Origin: an uncultured bacterium | Lineage (GTDB): Bacteria > Planctomycetota > JAJSAM01 > JAJVHW01 | Reading direction: 5' to 3' | NCBI GenBank assembly: GCA_937996235.1 | Contig: CALKVK010000035.1 | Span: forward strand, 124,001 to 188,000 | DNA length: 64,000 nt | Shown here: in pieces, positions 35,801 through 42,581 of the stretch | How the letters are laid out: every line of letters starts with the position of its first letter | Position numbering within the stretch: position 1 is the stretch's first letter | Made by a program: the position numbers and the translations under genes | Notes under the pieces: model-generated | Told to the model about the DNA's origin: nothing | What the model saw: only the letters and a program-made list of their open reading frames with translations | Databases searched by the model: none

Positions 35801-36683
35801 GCTCCGCCTGCAGCACGCGCTCGGCCTCGGCGAGGTTGCCGAAGCGGCGGTGGAACTCGGCGAGGACGAGTGTCGGCCCGGGGTCGTCGCCGGCCTCCTC
35901 GACGAGTCGCACCAGCTCCGCGGCGGCGTCGGCGACGGGCACGTCGCGCAGCGCGCGGACGCGGCCGGCGAGCGCGCGTGCGAGCCCGCGACGCGCGCGC
36001 GGGTCGGGCCCGGCCGCGAGCCGCGCGCGGCACAGCCGCTCGGCCGCGGCGTACGCGGCGCCCGCGTCGTGGCGCGCGGTGGCGCTGCCCGTCTCGAGCA
36101 CGTCGGCGAGCGTCACGTCGCCCCACGCGAGCCACGCGGCGACGTCGCGCGGGTCGCGTCGCGCGGCCTCCGCGAAGTCCGCGGCCGCCCCCGCGCGGTC
36201 GCCGGTCGCGGCGCGCAGCTCGCCGCGCAGCCGGTAGGCCGACGCGGGCGTCGGGTCGCGCTCGACGGCGTCGCCGAGATGCCGCAGCGCGGCGGCGTAG
36301 TCCTCGTCGCGGCGGTCGAGCGCGGCGAGCAGCACGCGGGCGCCGTCGTCGTCCACGTCGCGCCGGACGTCCTCCTCGAGCAGCGCGCGCGCCTCGTCGG
36401 CGGCCCCCGAGCGCTCGAGGACCAGCTCGAGGAGCCGCCGCGGCGCGTGCTCGGACGGCGCCTCCGCGACCGCCCGGCGTGCGAACGCGGTCGCCGCACC
36501 CAGGTCGCCGCGGCCGAGCGCCTCGCGGGCCGCGGCGAGCGCACGTCCGCGCTCGCTCCCGAGGCGGCGCGCGACGAGCCACGTCCCGGTCCCGACGACC
36601 GCGAGGCCGGCGACGACGGCGAGCGCGACCACGGCCCGGCGACGCCGGCGCGGCACGCGCCGCGCCTTGCGCACGCGACTCAC
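32838..36683 (-). CDS. Very large TPR-repeat protein with N-terminal membrane anchor
   Basis: 1281 residues. A basic N terminus and one membrane helix (about 17-38, AVVALAVVAGLAVVGTGTWL) are followed by more than thirty tetratricopeptide-like helix pairs, for example ALRHLGDAVERDPTPASAYRLRGELRAATGDRAGAAADFAEA split across repeats. It should present a long protein-binding superhelix outside the membrane. Candidates are the TPR proteins of exosortase/PEP-CTERM or polysaccharide export systems, suggested by the facing PEP-CTERM gene, but this is inference. GTG at 36683 lies 16 bases after the HIT gene stop, so it is the last gene of the trmB-HIT-TPR unit. Confidence 0.85.
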   Translation of the reverse strand: MSRVRKARRVPRRRRRAVVALAVVAGLAVVGTGTWLVARRLGSERGRALAAAREALGRGDLGAATAFARRAVAEAPSEHAPRRLLELVLERSGAADEARALLEEDVRRDVDDDGARVLLAALDRRDEDYAAALRHLGDAVERDPTPASAYRLRGELRAATGDRAGAAADFAEAARRDPRDVAAWLAWGDVTLADVLETGSATARHDAGAAYAAAERLCRARLAAGPDPRARRGLARALAGRVRALRDVPVADAAAELVRLVEEAGDDPGPTLVLAEFHRRFGNLAEAERVLQAELRRRPGAQARLALHDVLLERDNPSDALVVLRQGLEDDPGALPLHRALVAQLSAARRFDEARAALAALEEAAGAASRVAAEARGDVAVAEARAADDAGDTLRAAERSAAAREAYRAALAGVPRSMPLRKKLFAAVLDAAARGARDLDAADRGEARAFVDAVLAVNPGDADALAWRARLLLGDGDLAGALATLGPAVTQGRATVDMLRVFAAAAERAGRAEQAAEAYAAVVDQLTHANDPERRDDPAATAADWSAAARSALQTGHVDLALARADAGSAAWPGDLALRLARVRARTALGRNAEALLDLERARGDFPGSPLPRLLTAALLERGRRLAEAEATLRSAVAELPGPATRAALAGLLERCGRGGEAERLLLDAAQAGDDRGQAWAQLGRFYAASRPPRTDDARRAYENAAAHGGDAATCLVQLADLALLAAGRAPDALPAAREAVARAVSGGAPPALADYLEGKLALLAGDAERAAAALRRHCASGVPGVAGLYYLAKAERALGRTQAAEDALRTALATAPEDVALRDEVLGVLLEVSAEKLDAGDFGGALLALPSEAPGRAADRVAAAARAGQLDLDEAERLLDVLLAEAPEDRDLLHLLAAVLTTRADPARIGRARETYERLTALDPDDVPAWTALATLRLDAGDAPGAGAAFRQAYERSGGNAGVGRGLLDALRAEGRRDDALALVTRLLARETAADLLHARGTLLQDAGDVAGAAASFRAALDVDPSDASALVAAGAAVAQLEGDAAAEELLAARLDGLADVRPACAALATLAARAGRLDDAAAWLERAGGGGAPTLDLVLLRGAVADARGDAADARRAYAQAFERGCREPAVLARLAHLAGALGDPRAALEAWDALLDRTPGDGVAWNDRALLLAADPEALPRALESARRARELLPDEPAVADTLGWLLAASARPQEAEPLLEEAARALPDDARVRWHAAVVAARLGRDAAALAHVRRALELGLAGDDGAAARALLERLR

Positions 36684-36699
36684 GCGGCCCCCGACGCGC

Positions 36700-37212
36700 T
36701 CACTCCGGAGCGGCTCCCGGCCCGCCCTCGCCCGCGGGCTCCGCGAGCGCCGCGCGGAAGCGCGCGTACGTGTCCTCGAGCAGCTCGACGAGCACCTTCG
36801 TGCCCGTCAGCACCGGCATGAAGTTCGTGTCGCCGTGCCAGCGCGGCACGAGGTGCACGTGCAGGTGCGCGATGCTCCCGCCGGACGCGCTCCCCAGGTT
36901 GACGCCGACGTTGACGCCGTGCGCGCGCAGCGGCCCGCGCAGGAGGTCCGCCGTGCGGGCGACGAGACCCCACAGCGCCGCGGACTCGTCGGCGCCGAGC
37001 TCCGACGGCTCGACCGCGTGGCGCAGCGGCACGACCATGCAGTGCCCGCTGTTGTAGGGGTAGCGGTTCACGATCAGCGCGGCGTGCGCCTCGCGCAGCA
37101 CGACGAGGTTGTCGACGCCGTCCGGCCGCGCGAGCGCATCGCAGAACGCGCAGCCGGCCGGGCGCTCGGCGCTCACGTACGCGAATCTCCAGGGGCTCCA
37201 CAGGCGGTCCAC
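36700..37212 (-). CDS. HIT-family hydrolase/phosphorylase (Ap4A phosphorylase-like)
   Basis: 170 residues. WSPWRFAYVS, the Cys pair GCAFCDAL, the nucleotide-binding RYPYNSGHCMVVPLRH and the catalytic histidine triad HLHVHLVPRW are typical of bacterial HIT proteins close to Ap4A phosphorylase. They act on diadenosine polyphosphates or other nucleotide adducts. GTG at 37212 is preceded at six bases by TAGCCT on the minus strand. The last 20 residues are Gly/Pro/Glu-rich. Confidence 0.9.
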   Translation of the reverse strand: MDRLWSPWRFAYVSAERPAGCAFCDALARPDGVDNLVVLREAHAALIVNRYPYNSGHCMVVPLRHAVEPSELGADESAALWGLVARTADLLRGPLRAHGVNVGVNLGSASGGSIAHLHVHLVPRWHGDTNFMPVLTGTKVLVELLEDTYARFRAALAEPAGEGGPGAAPE

Positions 37213-37218
37213 GGGCAG

Positions 37219-37224
37219 AGGCTA
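37219..37224 (-). promoter_or_regulatory. -10-like TAGCCT for leaderless HIT gene
   Basis: TAGCCT on the minus strand ends six bases before the GTG at 37212. It lies between trmB and the HIT gene, overlapping the trmB stop (TAG). Confidence 0.35.
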
Positions 37225-37854
37225 CACCCCGAACGCCATGTGATGGATGCCGCGCCCGCGGCGCCGCCACAGCTCCTCGAAGCGCGTCCGGTGGCCGAGC
37301 GGCGCGGCGTCCGTCCACGCGGCGCCCAGCAGCTCGCGGAAGCCGGCGCCCGCGAACGCCGCGAGCGCCTCGTCGCGGTACGGCACGTCGTCGGTCGCGA
37401 AGTAGAGCGTGCCGCCGGGCGCGAGCACCCGCCGCGCCTCGCGCGCGAACCACGGCCCGACGAGCCGGTGCCGCGCGTGGCGGGCCTTCGGCCAGGGGTC
37501 GGGGAAGTAGACGTGCAGCTCGGCGACGGCGCCGTCGGCGAGGCACGCGGCGAGCGCCAGCTCGGCGGCGACGGGCAGGGCCAGCACGTTGGTGAGCCCG
37601 CGCTCCGCGGCGCGCCGCAGGAACAGCTCCGCGCGGTGCAGGTCGCGCTCGACGCCGACGTGGTCGTCGCCGGGGCACGCCGCGGCGCGGTCGAGCAGGA
37701 ACGTGTCCTTCCCGAACCCGATCTCGACGACGAGCGGCGCCGTGCGCCCGAAGAGCGCGGGCCAGTCGCCCGGCGCGAGCAGCTCGCGGCCGGGCAGCAC
37801 CAGGCGTGCAGCAGGCGGCGGCACGCGCCCGCCCCGGGACGATCGGAAGCGCAT
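37222..37854 (-). CDS. trmB: tRNA (guanine-N7-)-methyltransferase
   Basis: SAM-dependent enzyme that methylates G46 in the variable loop of many tRNAs. 210 residues: VEIGFGKDTFLLDRA (SAM site), HVGVERDLHRAELFLRRA, HVYFPDPWPKARHARHRLV (the TrmB signature) and GTLYFATDDVPY. The first 25 residues are basic. ATG at 37854; no clear ribosome site. It overlaps nothing but its TAG is part of the -10-like hexamer of the downstream HIT gene. Confidence 0.95.
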   Translation of the reverse strand: MRFRSSRGGRVPPPAARLVLPGRELLAPGDWPALFGRTAPLVVEIGFGKDTFLLDRAAACPGDDHVGVERDLHRAELFLRRAAERGLTNVLALPVAAELALAACLADGAVAELHVYFPDPWPKARHARHRLVGPWFAREARRVLAPGGTLYFATDDVPYRDEALAAFAGAGFRELLGAAWTDAAPLGHRTRFEELWRRRGRGIHHMAFGV

Positions 37855-37948
37855 GCGCCGATGAGAACAGCGCCGCGCGCCGGAGCGCCGGGCAATCGCC
37901 CCGACGCCGACGTGCTACGCTCGTCGCCGTCGCAGGGAGGGAGTCCGC

Positions 37949-38920
37949 ATGCAGCTCCGCACGCTCGCCGTCCTCGCCGCGCTCTTCGCAGGCGGCGCCG
38001 TCGCGCTCGTCACGGACGCTCGCGCCGGCAAGGGCCCGCTGCAGTGGGACCTCGGCGGCACGACGCTGCGCTGGGAGTTCTCGAGTCTGCCGGGCGATGC
38101 CGGCGCGAAGCCGCAGCCGCAGCAGGAGCGCGTGCTCGCCATCGCCGCGAAGAACGCGGCGCTGGGCTACGGATACGTGCCGCTCGTCCGTCCGCTGCTG
38201 CCGCCGTTCACGTTCGAGACGACGGTGCGCGCGGCGTCGGCGGGCGGACTCGACACCGCGTCGTTCGGCGCGCAGCTCGTCGCCGACGACGACTTCACGA
38301 CGCAGCTCCCGATCGACGTGCGCCTGGCGGCCGAGGGCGTCGCCGCAGCGGCGCAGGACGCGACGGGCGCGCCGCTCCCGGCACACGAGTTCGTCGGCAC
38401 ACGCTCGCTCGACCTGCGCTTCGACCACACCGGCACGGAGCTGGTGTTCTCCGCACGCGCGACCGGCGACCTGGCGTTCACGGAGCTCGGCCGCCGCGCC
38501 GACACGCGCACGGCCCCGCTCTACGCGGTGCTCCAGGCGTATGCCGTCGCCGCGCCGGCGGTCGTCACCTTCGACGAGTTCCGCGTGCTCGCGGCCGCCG
38601 CCGACGACGCTGCGCCTGCAGGCGCGGACGACGCGTTCGCCGCGTACGACCGCATCCTCGACGCGCTCCACGGGCTCGACGGCGACGACGCCGACCTGGA
38701 CGCCGTCGCCGCGACGCTCGACGTCGCCGCGGCGCGGCTCGCCGACTCCCGCGCCGCGCTCCGCGGCGGCGCGCGCAAGAAGGTCGCGGCCGCCGCCGGC
38801 CGCGTGCGCGCGGCGCGCAAGGCCGTCGCGCCGGTGCCGCGCAGCGAGACCGCGGCGAAGGCGCTGCGCAAGGCGTTGAAGCTCCTCGACGCCCTCGGAC
38901 GCTCCCTCTCCGGGCGCTGA
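37949..38920 (+). CDS. Exported protein, possible beta-sandwich domain, function unknown
   Basis: 323 residues. Signal peptide (MQLRTLAVLAALFAGGAVAL, cut near TDARAG). The middle (about 55-220) alternates short hydrophobic strands, PFTFETTVRA, DVRLAAEG, LDLRFDHTGTELVFSA and VVTFDEFRVLA, as in concanavalin-A/LamG-like domains where VTFDEFRV is a usual last strand. The C-terminal 90 residues are an Ala/Arg/Lys-rich helical segment (KKVAAAAGRVRAARKAV). Strong Shine-Dalgarno GGGAGGGAG before the ATG at 37949. No functional match is known to me. The initiator tRNA gene follows. Confidence 0.65.
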   Translation: MQLRTLAVLAALFAGGAVALVTDARAGKGPLQWDLGGTTLRWEFSSLPGDAGAKPQPQQERVLAIAAKNAALGYGYVPLVRPLLPPFTFETTVRAASAGGLDTASFGAQLVADDDFTTQLPIDVRLAAEGVAAAAQDATGAPLPAHEFVGTRSLDLRFDHTGTELVFSARATGDLAFTELGRRADTRTAPLYAVLQAYAVAAPAVVTFDEFRVLAAAADDAAPAGADDAFAAYDRILDALHGLDGDDADLDAVAATLDVAAARLADSRAALRGGARKKVAAAAGRVRAARKAVAPVPRSETAAKALRKALKLLDALGRSLSGR

Positions 38921-38940
38921 TCCGCGTCCCCGCAGGATCC

Positions 38941-38968
38941 TTGGAGGCGCCCCGGCGCTGCGTATCCT
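38941..38968 (+). promoter_or_regulatory. Promoter of the initiator tRNA gene
   Basis: TTGGAG (38941-38946), 16-base spacer, TATCCT (38963-38968), about 30 bases before the mature tRNA 5' end. Confidence 0.55.
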
Positions 38969-38998
38969 GTCCCGTCCGCCCACGAGGGCGGCACCCGA

Positions 38999-39073
38999 CG
39001 CGGGGTGGAGAAGTGGTATCTCGTCAGGCTCATAACCTGAAGACCGCGGGTTCGAATCCCGCCCCCGCTACCA
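38999..39073 (+). tRNA. Initiator tRNA-Met (CAT), CCA encoded
   Basis: Full cloverleaf of 75 nt with CCA at 39071-39073. Acceptor CGCGGGG/CCCCGCT leaves C1 opposite U72 unpaired, with G2:C71, C3:G70 and G4:C69 as needed for formylation, and the D stem has A11:U24; all three are initiator hallmarks. Anticodon CAT at 39031-39033 in a CTCATAA loop, T arm GCGGG-TTCGAAT-CCCGC. The anticodon stem reads TCAGG/CCTGA, so only two of the three G:C pairs expected of an initiator (30:40 and 31:39) are present and 29:41 is A:U. The D loop is short. Confidence 0.93.
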
Positions 39074-39076
39074 GCC

Positions 39077-39104
39077 GAGGCCGCAGGCTCCCGCCTGCGG
39101 CCTC
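39077..39104 (+). terminator. Terminator after the initiator tRNA
   Basis: GAGGCCGCAGGC (39077-39088), loop TCCC, GCCTGCGGCCTC (39093-39104): a perfect 12-pair stem starting four bases after the CCA, followed by GTCCCGTTT. Confidence 0.75.
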
Positions 39105-39142
39105 GTCCCGTTTCCGGGCCGGGTGCGCGCGGCCGGGCTGAC

Positions 39143-39412
39143 GTGGCGCACGTCGTCTTCACCGCCAACCTGCAGCGCCACGTGCCGTCGCCGCCGCAGG
39201 ACGTCCCGGGCGCGACCGTGCGCGAGGTGCTCGACGCCGCGTTCGCCGCGAACCCGCGCGTGCGCGGCTACGTGCTCGACGACCAGGGCGAGCTGCGGCA
39301 GCACATGGTCGTGTTCGTGGACGGCGTGCAGGTGCGCGACCGCGTGCGGCTCTCGGACCCGGTCGCCCCGGACGCCGAGGTCTACGTGATGCAGGCGCTC
39401 TCGGGCGGGTAG
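39143..39412 (+). CDS. MoaD/ThiS-like sulfur carrier with C-terminal Gly-Gly
   Basis: 89 residues with the ubiquitin-like beta-grasp pattern: VVFTANLQRHV, a helix TVREVLDAAFAANP, GYVLDDQGELRQHMVVFVDG and VYVMQALSGG. The last two residues are Gly-Gly, the end that is adenylated and thiocarboxylated in MoaD and ThiS, so it should be a working sulfur carrier rather than a relic. It is not beside molybdopterin or thiamin genes; instead a BNR-repeat protein follows 40 bases on. GTG start at 39143 gives MAHVVFT. The TAG stop opens TAGGTT, a -10-like hexamer for the next gene. Confidence 0.82.
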   Translation: MAHVVFTANLQRHVPSPPQDVPGATVREVLDAAFAANPRVRGYVLDDQGELRQHMVVFVDGVQVRDRVRLSDPVAPDAEVYVMQALSGG

Positions 39413-39452
39413 GTTGCCGCGGGTCGGTGGGCGCCGACGGCAGGGAGGCGAC

Positions 39453-40550
39453 ATGGGCGACAGGATCCTCGCGGCGACGCGCAAGGGGCTGTTCACGATC
39501 GCGCGCGGCGCACGCGGCTGGCAGGTCGCCGGCGCGGCGTTCCTCGGCGACAACGCGTCGATGCTGCTCCACGACGCACGCGACGGCGCGCTCTACGCCG
39601 CGCTCGAGCACGGGCACTTCGGCGCGAAGCTGCACCGCTCCGACGACGGCGGCGCGACGTGGCCCGAGATCGCGACGCCCGCGTATCCGCCGAAGCCGGA
39701 GGGCGACGGCGACCGCAACACGTGGAAGCTCGCGCGCGTGTGGTCGCTCGAGGCGGGCGGCGCGGACCAGCCGGGCCGCGTCTGGTGCGGCACCGTGCCG
39801 GGCGGACTGTTCGTGTCGAACGACCGCGGCGCGACGTGGGAGCTCGTCCGCTCGCTGTGGGACCACCCCGACCGGCGGCGCTGGTTCGGCGGCGGCGTGG
39901 ACCAGCCGGGCATCCACTCGATCCTCGTGGACCCGCGCGACCCGCGGCGCGTGCTCGTCGCCGTCTCGTGCGGCGGCGTGTGGGAGACGACCGACGACGG
40001 CGCGACGTGGAACGTGCGCGCGGCGGGCATGCGCGCGGAGTACATGCCGCCCGACCGGGTGCACGACCCCGTCATCCAGGACCCCCACCGCGTCGTGCTG
40101 TGCGCCGGCGCGCCGGACGCGCTCTGGTGCCAGCACCACAACGGCATCTTCCGCAGCACCGACGGCGCCGCGTCGTGGCAGGAGATCGAGAACGCGTCGC
40201 CCTCGGTGTTCGGCTTCGCCGTCGCCGTGCACCCGCGCGACCCCGAGACCGCCTGGTTCGTGCCGGCGATCAAGGACGAGAAGCGCATCCCGGTCGAGGG
40301 GCGCGTGGTTGTCGGGCGTACGCGCGACGGCGGCCGGAGCTTCGAGATCCTGCACGCGGGGCTCCCGCAGGTGCACGCGTACGACCTCACGTTCCGCCAC
40401 GGCCTCGACGTGGACGCGTCCGGGACGCGGCTCGCGTTCGGCAGCACGACCGGCTCGGTGTGGGTCTCCGAGGACCAGGGCGACACGTGGCAGACCGTGT
40501 CGGAGCACCTGCCGCCCGTCTACGCCGTGCGCTTCTGCGCGGCGACGTGA
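39453..40550 (+). CDS. BNR/sialidase-like beta-propeller protein
   Basis: 365 residues, no signal peptide, so cytoplasmic. Repeated Asp-box motifs S-x-D-x-G-x-T-W are clear: RSDDGGATWPE, VSNDRGATWELV, ETTDDGATWNV, RSTDGAASWQE, RTRDGGRSFE and VSEDQGDTWQT, giving a six-bladed propeller like sialidases and Vps10/photosystem-assembly proteins. No sialidase arginine triad is evident, so enzyme activity is doubtful. Proteins of this kind pair with MoaD/ThiS-like proteins in many genomes, as here. GGGAGG directly upstream fixes the ATG at 39453. The stop overlaps queG by four bases. Confidence 0.85.
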   Translation: MGDRILAATRKGLFTIARGARGWQVAGAAFLGDNASMLLHDARDGALYAALEHGHFGAKLHRSDDGGATWPEIATPAYPPKPEGDGDRNTWKLARVWSLEAGGADQPGRVWCGTVPGGLFVSNDRGATWELVRSLWDHPDRRRWFGGGVDQPGIHSILVDPRDPRRVLVAVSCGGVWETTDDGATWNVRAAGMRAEYMPPDRVHDPVIQDPHRVVLCAGAPDALWCQHHNGIFRSTDGAASWQEIENASPSVFGFAVAVHPRDPETAWFVPAIKDEKRIPVEGRVVVGRTRDGGRSFEILHAGLPQVHAYDLTFRHGLDVDASGTRLAFGSTTGSVWVSEDQGDTWQTVSEHLPPVYAVRFCAAT

Positions 40551-41602
40551 ACCCGGTCGCGCTCGCGGCGCGCGTCCGCGAGCAGGCGCTCGCCCTCGGC
40601 TTCGACGCCGTCGGCTTCGCGCGGGCGGGGACGAGCCGCGACGCGGCGCGCCTCGACGCGTGGCTCGCCGACGGCTGCGAGGCGGACCTCGCGTACATGC
40701 GCAAGGACCCCGCGCGCCGCGCGGACCCGCGCCGCGTGCTCGAGGGCTGCCGCACGGTGATCGTCGCGACGCTCGGCCACTTCGTCCCCGACGCCCCGGC
40801 GCGCGCCACGCTGCCGGGCCGTGTCGCGCGCTACGCCCGCGGCCGCGACTACCACCGCACGCACGAGACGCTCCTGCGACGGCTCTGCGGCGTGCTCGCG
40901 GAAGCGGGCGGCGCGGACGCGCGACAGCGCTGGTACGTGGACCACGGGCCCGTGCTCGAGCGCGCGTGGGCGGCGGAGGCCGGTGTCGGCTTCACCGGCA
41001 AGAACGCGCTGCTCATCGACCCGCGGCGCGGCTCGTGGACGACGCTCGGCATCGTGCTGACGACGCTCGAGCTCGCGCCCGACGCGCCCGTCGAGGTCGG
41101 CTGCGGCACGTGCACGCGCTGCATCCCGGCGTGCCCCACGGGGGCCATCACGGGCCCCGGCCGCGTGGACGCGCGCCTCTGCATCTCGTACTGGACCATC
41201 GAGCAGCGCGGCACGATCCCCGAGGCGCTGCGCGCGGCCGTCGGCACGCGCGTGTTCGGCTGCGACGACTGCCAGGACGTGTGCCCGTGGAACCGCTTCG
41301 CGCAGCCGGCGACGCACGCGGACACGCGGCCGCGCGAGCTCGCCGCCGACCCGGACCTCGCGCGGCTCGCGGCACTCACCCCGGAGGAGTGGGACGCGGC
41401 GACGCGCGGCACGGCGCTGCGCCGTGCGGGCTACGAGGGCCTGCTGCGCAACGTCGCCGTGGCACTCGGGAACTGCGGCGACGCGCGCGCGCTGCCGTAC
41501 GCGGAGCGCCTCGCGGCGCACGCGTCGCCGCTCGTCCGGGAGCACGCCGCGTGGGCGCTGCGGCGCCTGAACGAGCTCCCGGCGGCACGTGGGTTGCGCT
41601 GA
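40547..41602 (+). CDS. queG: Epoxyqueuosine reductase
   Basis: Cobalamin- and iron-sulfur-dependent last step of queuosine synthesis on tRNA. 351 residues: LGFDAVGFARAG, AYMRKDPARRADPRRVLEG, GHFVPD (family context usually reads Y), GFTGKNALLIDPRRGSW, the first 4Fe-4S motif CGTCTRCIPACPTGAI and second CDDCQDVCPWN, then a C-terminal HEAT-like region (NVAVALGNCGDARALPYAERL). GTG at 40547 overlaps the previous stop (GTGA). Other queuosine genes are absent from the window. Confidence 0.95.
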   Translation: MNPVALAARVREQALALGFDAVGFARAGTSRDAARLDAWLADGCEADLAYMRKDPARRADPRRVLEGCRTVIVATLGHFVPDAPARATLPGRVARYARGRDYHRTHETLLRRLCGVLAEAGGADARQRWYVDHGPVLERAWAAEAGVGFTGKNALLIDPRRGSWTTLGIVLTTLELAPDAPVEVGCGTCTRCIPACPTGAITGPGRVDARLCISYWTIEQRGTIPEALRAAVGTRVFGCDDCQDVCPWNRFAQPATHADTRPRELAADPDLARLAALTPEEWDAATRGTALRRAGYEGLLRNVAVALGNCGDARALPYAERLAAHASPLVREHAAWALRRLNELPAARGLR

Positions 41603-41615
41603 GATGGGACCCCGC

Positions 41616-42548
41616 ATGGACACCACCGCCCCCGCCGCGGCCCCGCGTCTCTCGGTCGTCGTGACCGTCGTCGACGGCGGCGCCGCCCTGGAACGCTGCC
41701 TCGACGCGCTCGCGTCGCAGGAGGGCGTCGACGACATCGAGGTCCTCGTGCCCTACGACGCGACGCTCGAGGGCGCCGCGGCGTGGGCCGCGCGCTGGCC
41801 CGCGTTCCGATTCCTCGACGCGGGTCGACTGCCGACGACGGCGCGCTGGGACTCGGCCGCCGGACAGCACGAGCTGTTCGACCGCCGCCGCGCCCACGGA
41901 CTCGCCCGCGCGACGGGCGACGTGGTCGCGATCGTCGAGGACCGCGGTGCGCCGCGCCGCGACTGGGCGCGCGCGATGCTCGCAGCGCACGAGGTGCCGG
42001 CGGCCGTCGTCGGCGGCCCGGTGGCGAACGCGCGCGACCGCCTCGTCAACTGGGGCGTCTACTTCTGCGACTTCAGCCGCTACTCCCCGCCCCTCGCGGG
42101 CGGCCCGGCCGAGTGGGTGACCGACGTGAACATCGCCTACAAGCGCCGTGCGCTCGAGGCGACCGAGGAGCTCTGGCGCGAGCGCTACCACGAGACGACG
42201 GTGCACTGGGCGCTGCAGCGCGCGGGCGAGGTGCTGCACCTCGACCCGCGACCGGTCGTCGAGCAGGACCGCGGCGAGCTCGGCCTCGGCCGCGCGGCGT
42301 CGGAGCGCTTCGCGTGGGGCCGCCTGTTCGCCTACACGCGGGCCCGCGAGATCGCGTTCGGGAAGCGCCTCGTCCTCGCTGCGCTCACGCCGCTGCTGCC
42401 GTTCGTGCTGCTCGTGCGTCACGCGCGCACGAACGCGGCGCCGGGGCGGCGGCTCGGGCGCTACGTGGTCGCGTCGCCCGTCGTGTTCCTGCTCTGCGCG
42501 CTCTGGGCGGCGGGCGAGTGCGCGGGCTACCTGACCGGCCGCGCCTGA
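41616..42548 (+). CDS. Glycosyltransferase family 2 membrane protein
   Basis: 310 residues. GT-A domain: LSVVVTVVDGGAALERCLDAL, VVAIVEDRGAPRRDWARAM (the acidic site DxD equivalent is ED), NWGVYFCDFSRYSPPLAGG, and VTDVNIAYKRRAL. Two hydrophobic segments near the C terminus (about 255-305) anchor it. Clearly paralogous to the gene at 42582-43469 facing it. It lacks a full DxD, so activity is likely but not certain. Start taken at 41616 (GGGA upstream); ATG at 41604, two bases after queG, would add four residues. Confidence 0.8.
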   Translation: MDTTAPAAAPRLSVVVTVVDGGAALERCLDALASQEGVDDIEVLVPYDATLEGAAAWAARWPAFRFLDAGRLPTTARWDSAAGQHELFDRRRAHGLARATGDVVAIVEDRGAPRRDWARAMLAAHEVPAAVVGGPVANARDRLVNWGVYFCDFSRYSPPLAGGPAEWVTDVNIAYKRRALEATEELWRERYHETTVHWALQRAGEVLHLDPRPVVEQDRGELGLGRAASERFAWGRLFAYTRAREIAFGKRLVLAALTPLLPFVLLVRHARTNAAPGRRLGRYVVASPVVFLLCALWAAGECAGYLTGRA

Positions 42549-42581
42549 GCCGCGGCGCCGGCGCTCAGCAGACGGCGGCGC

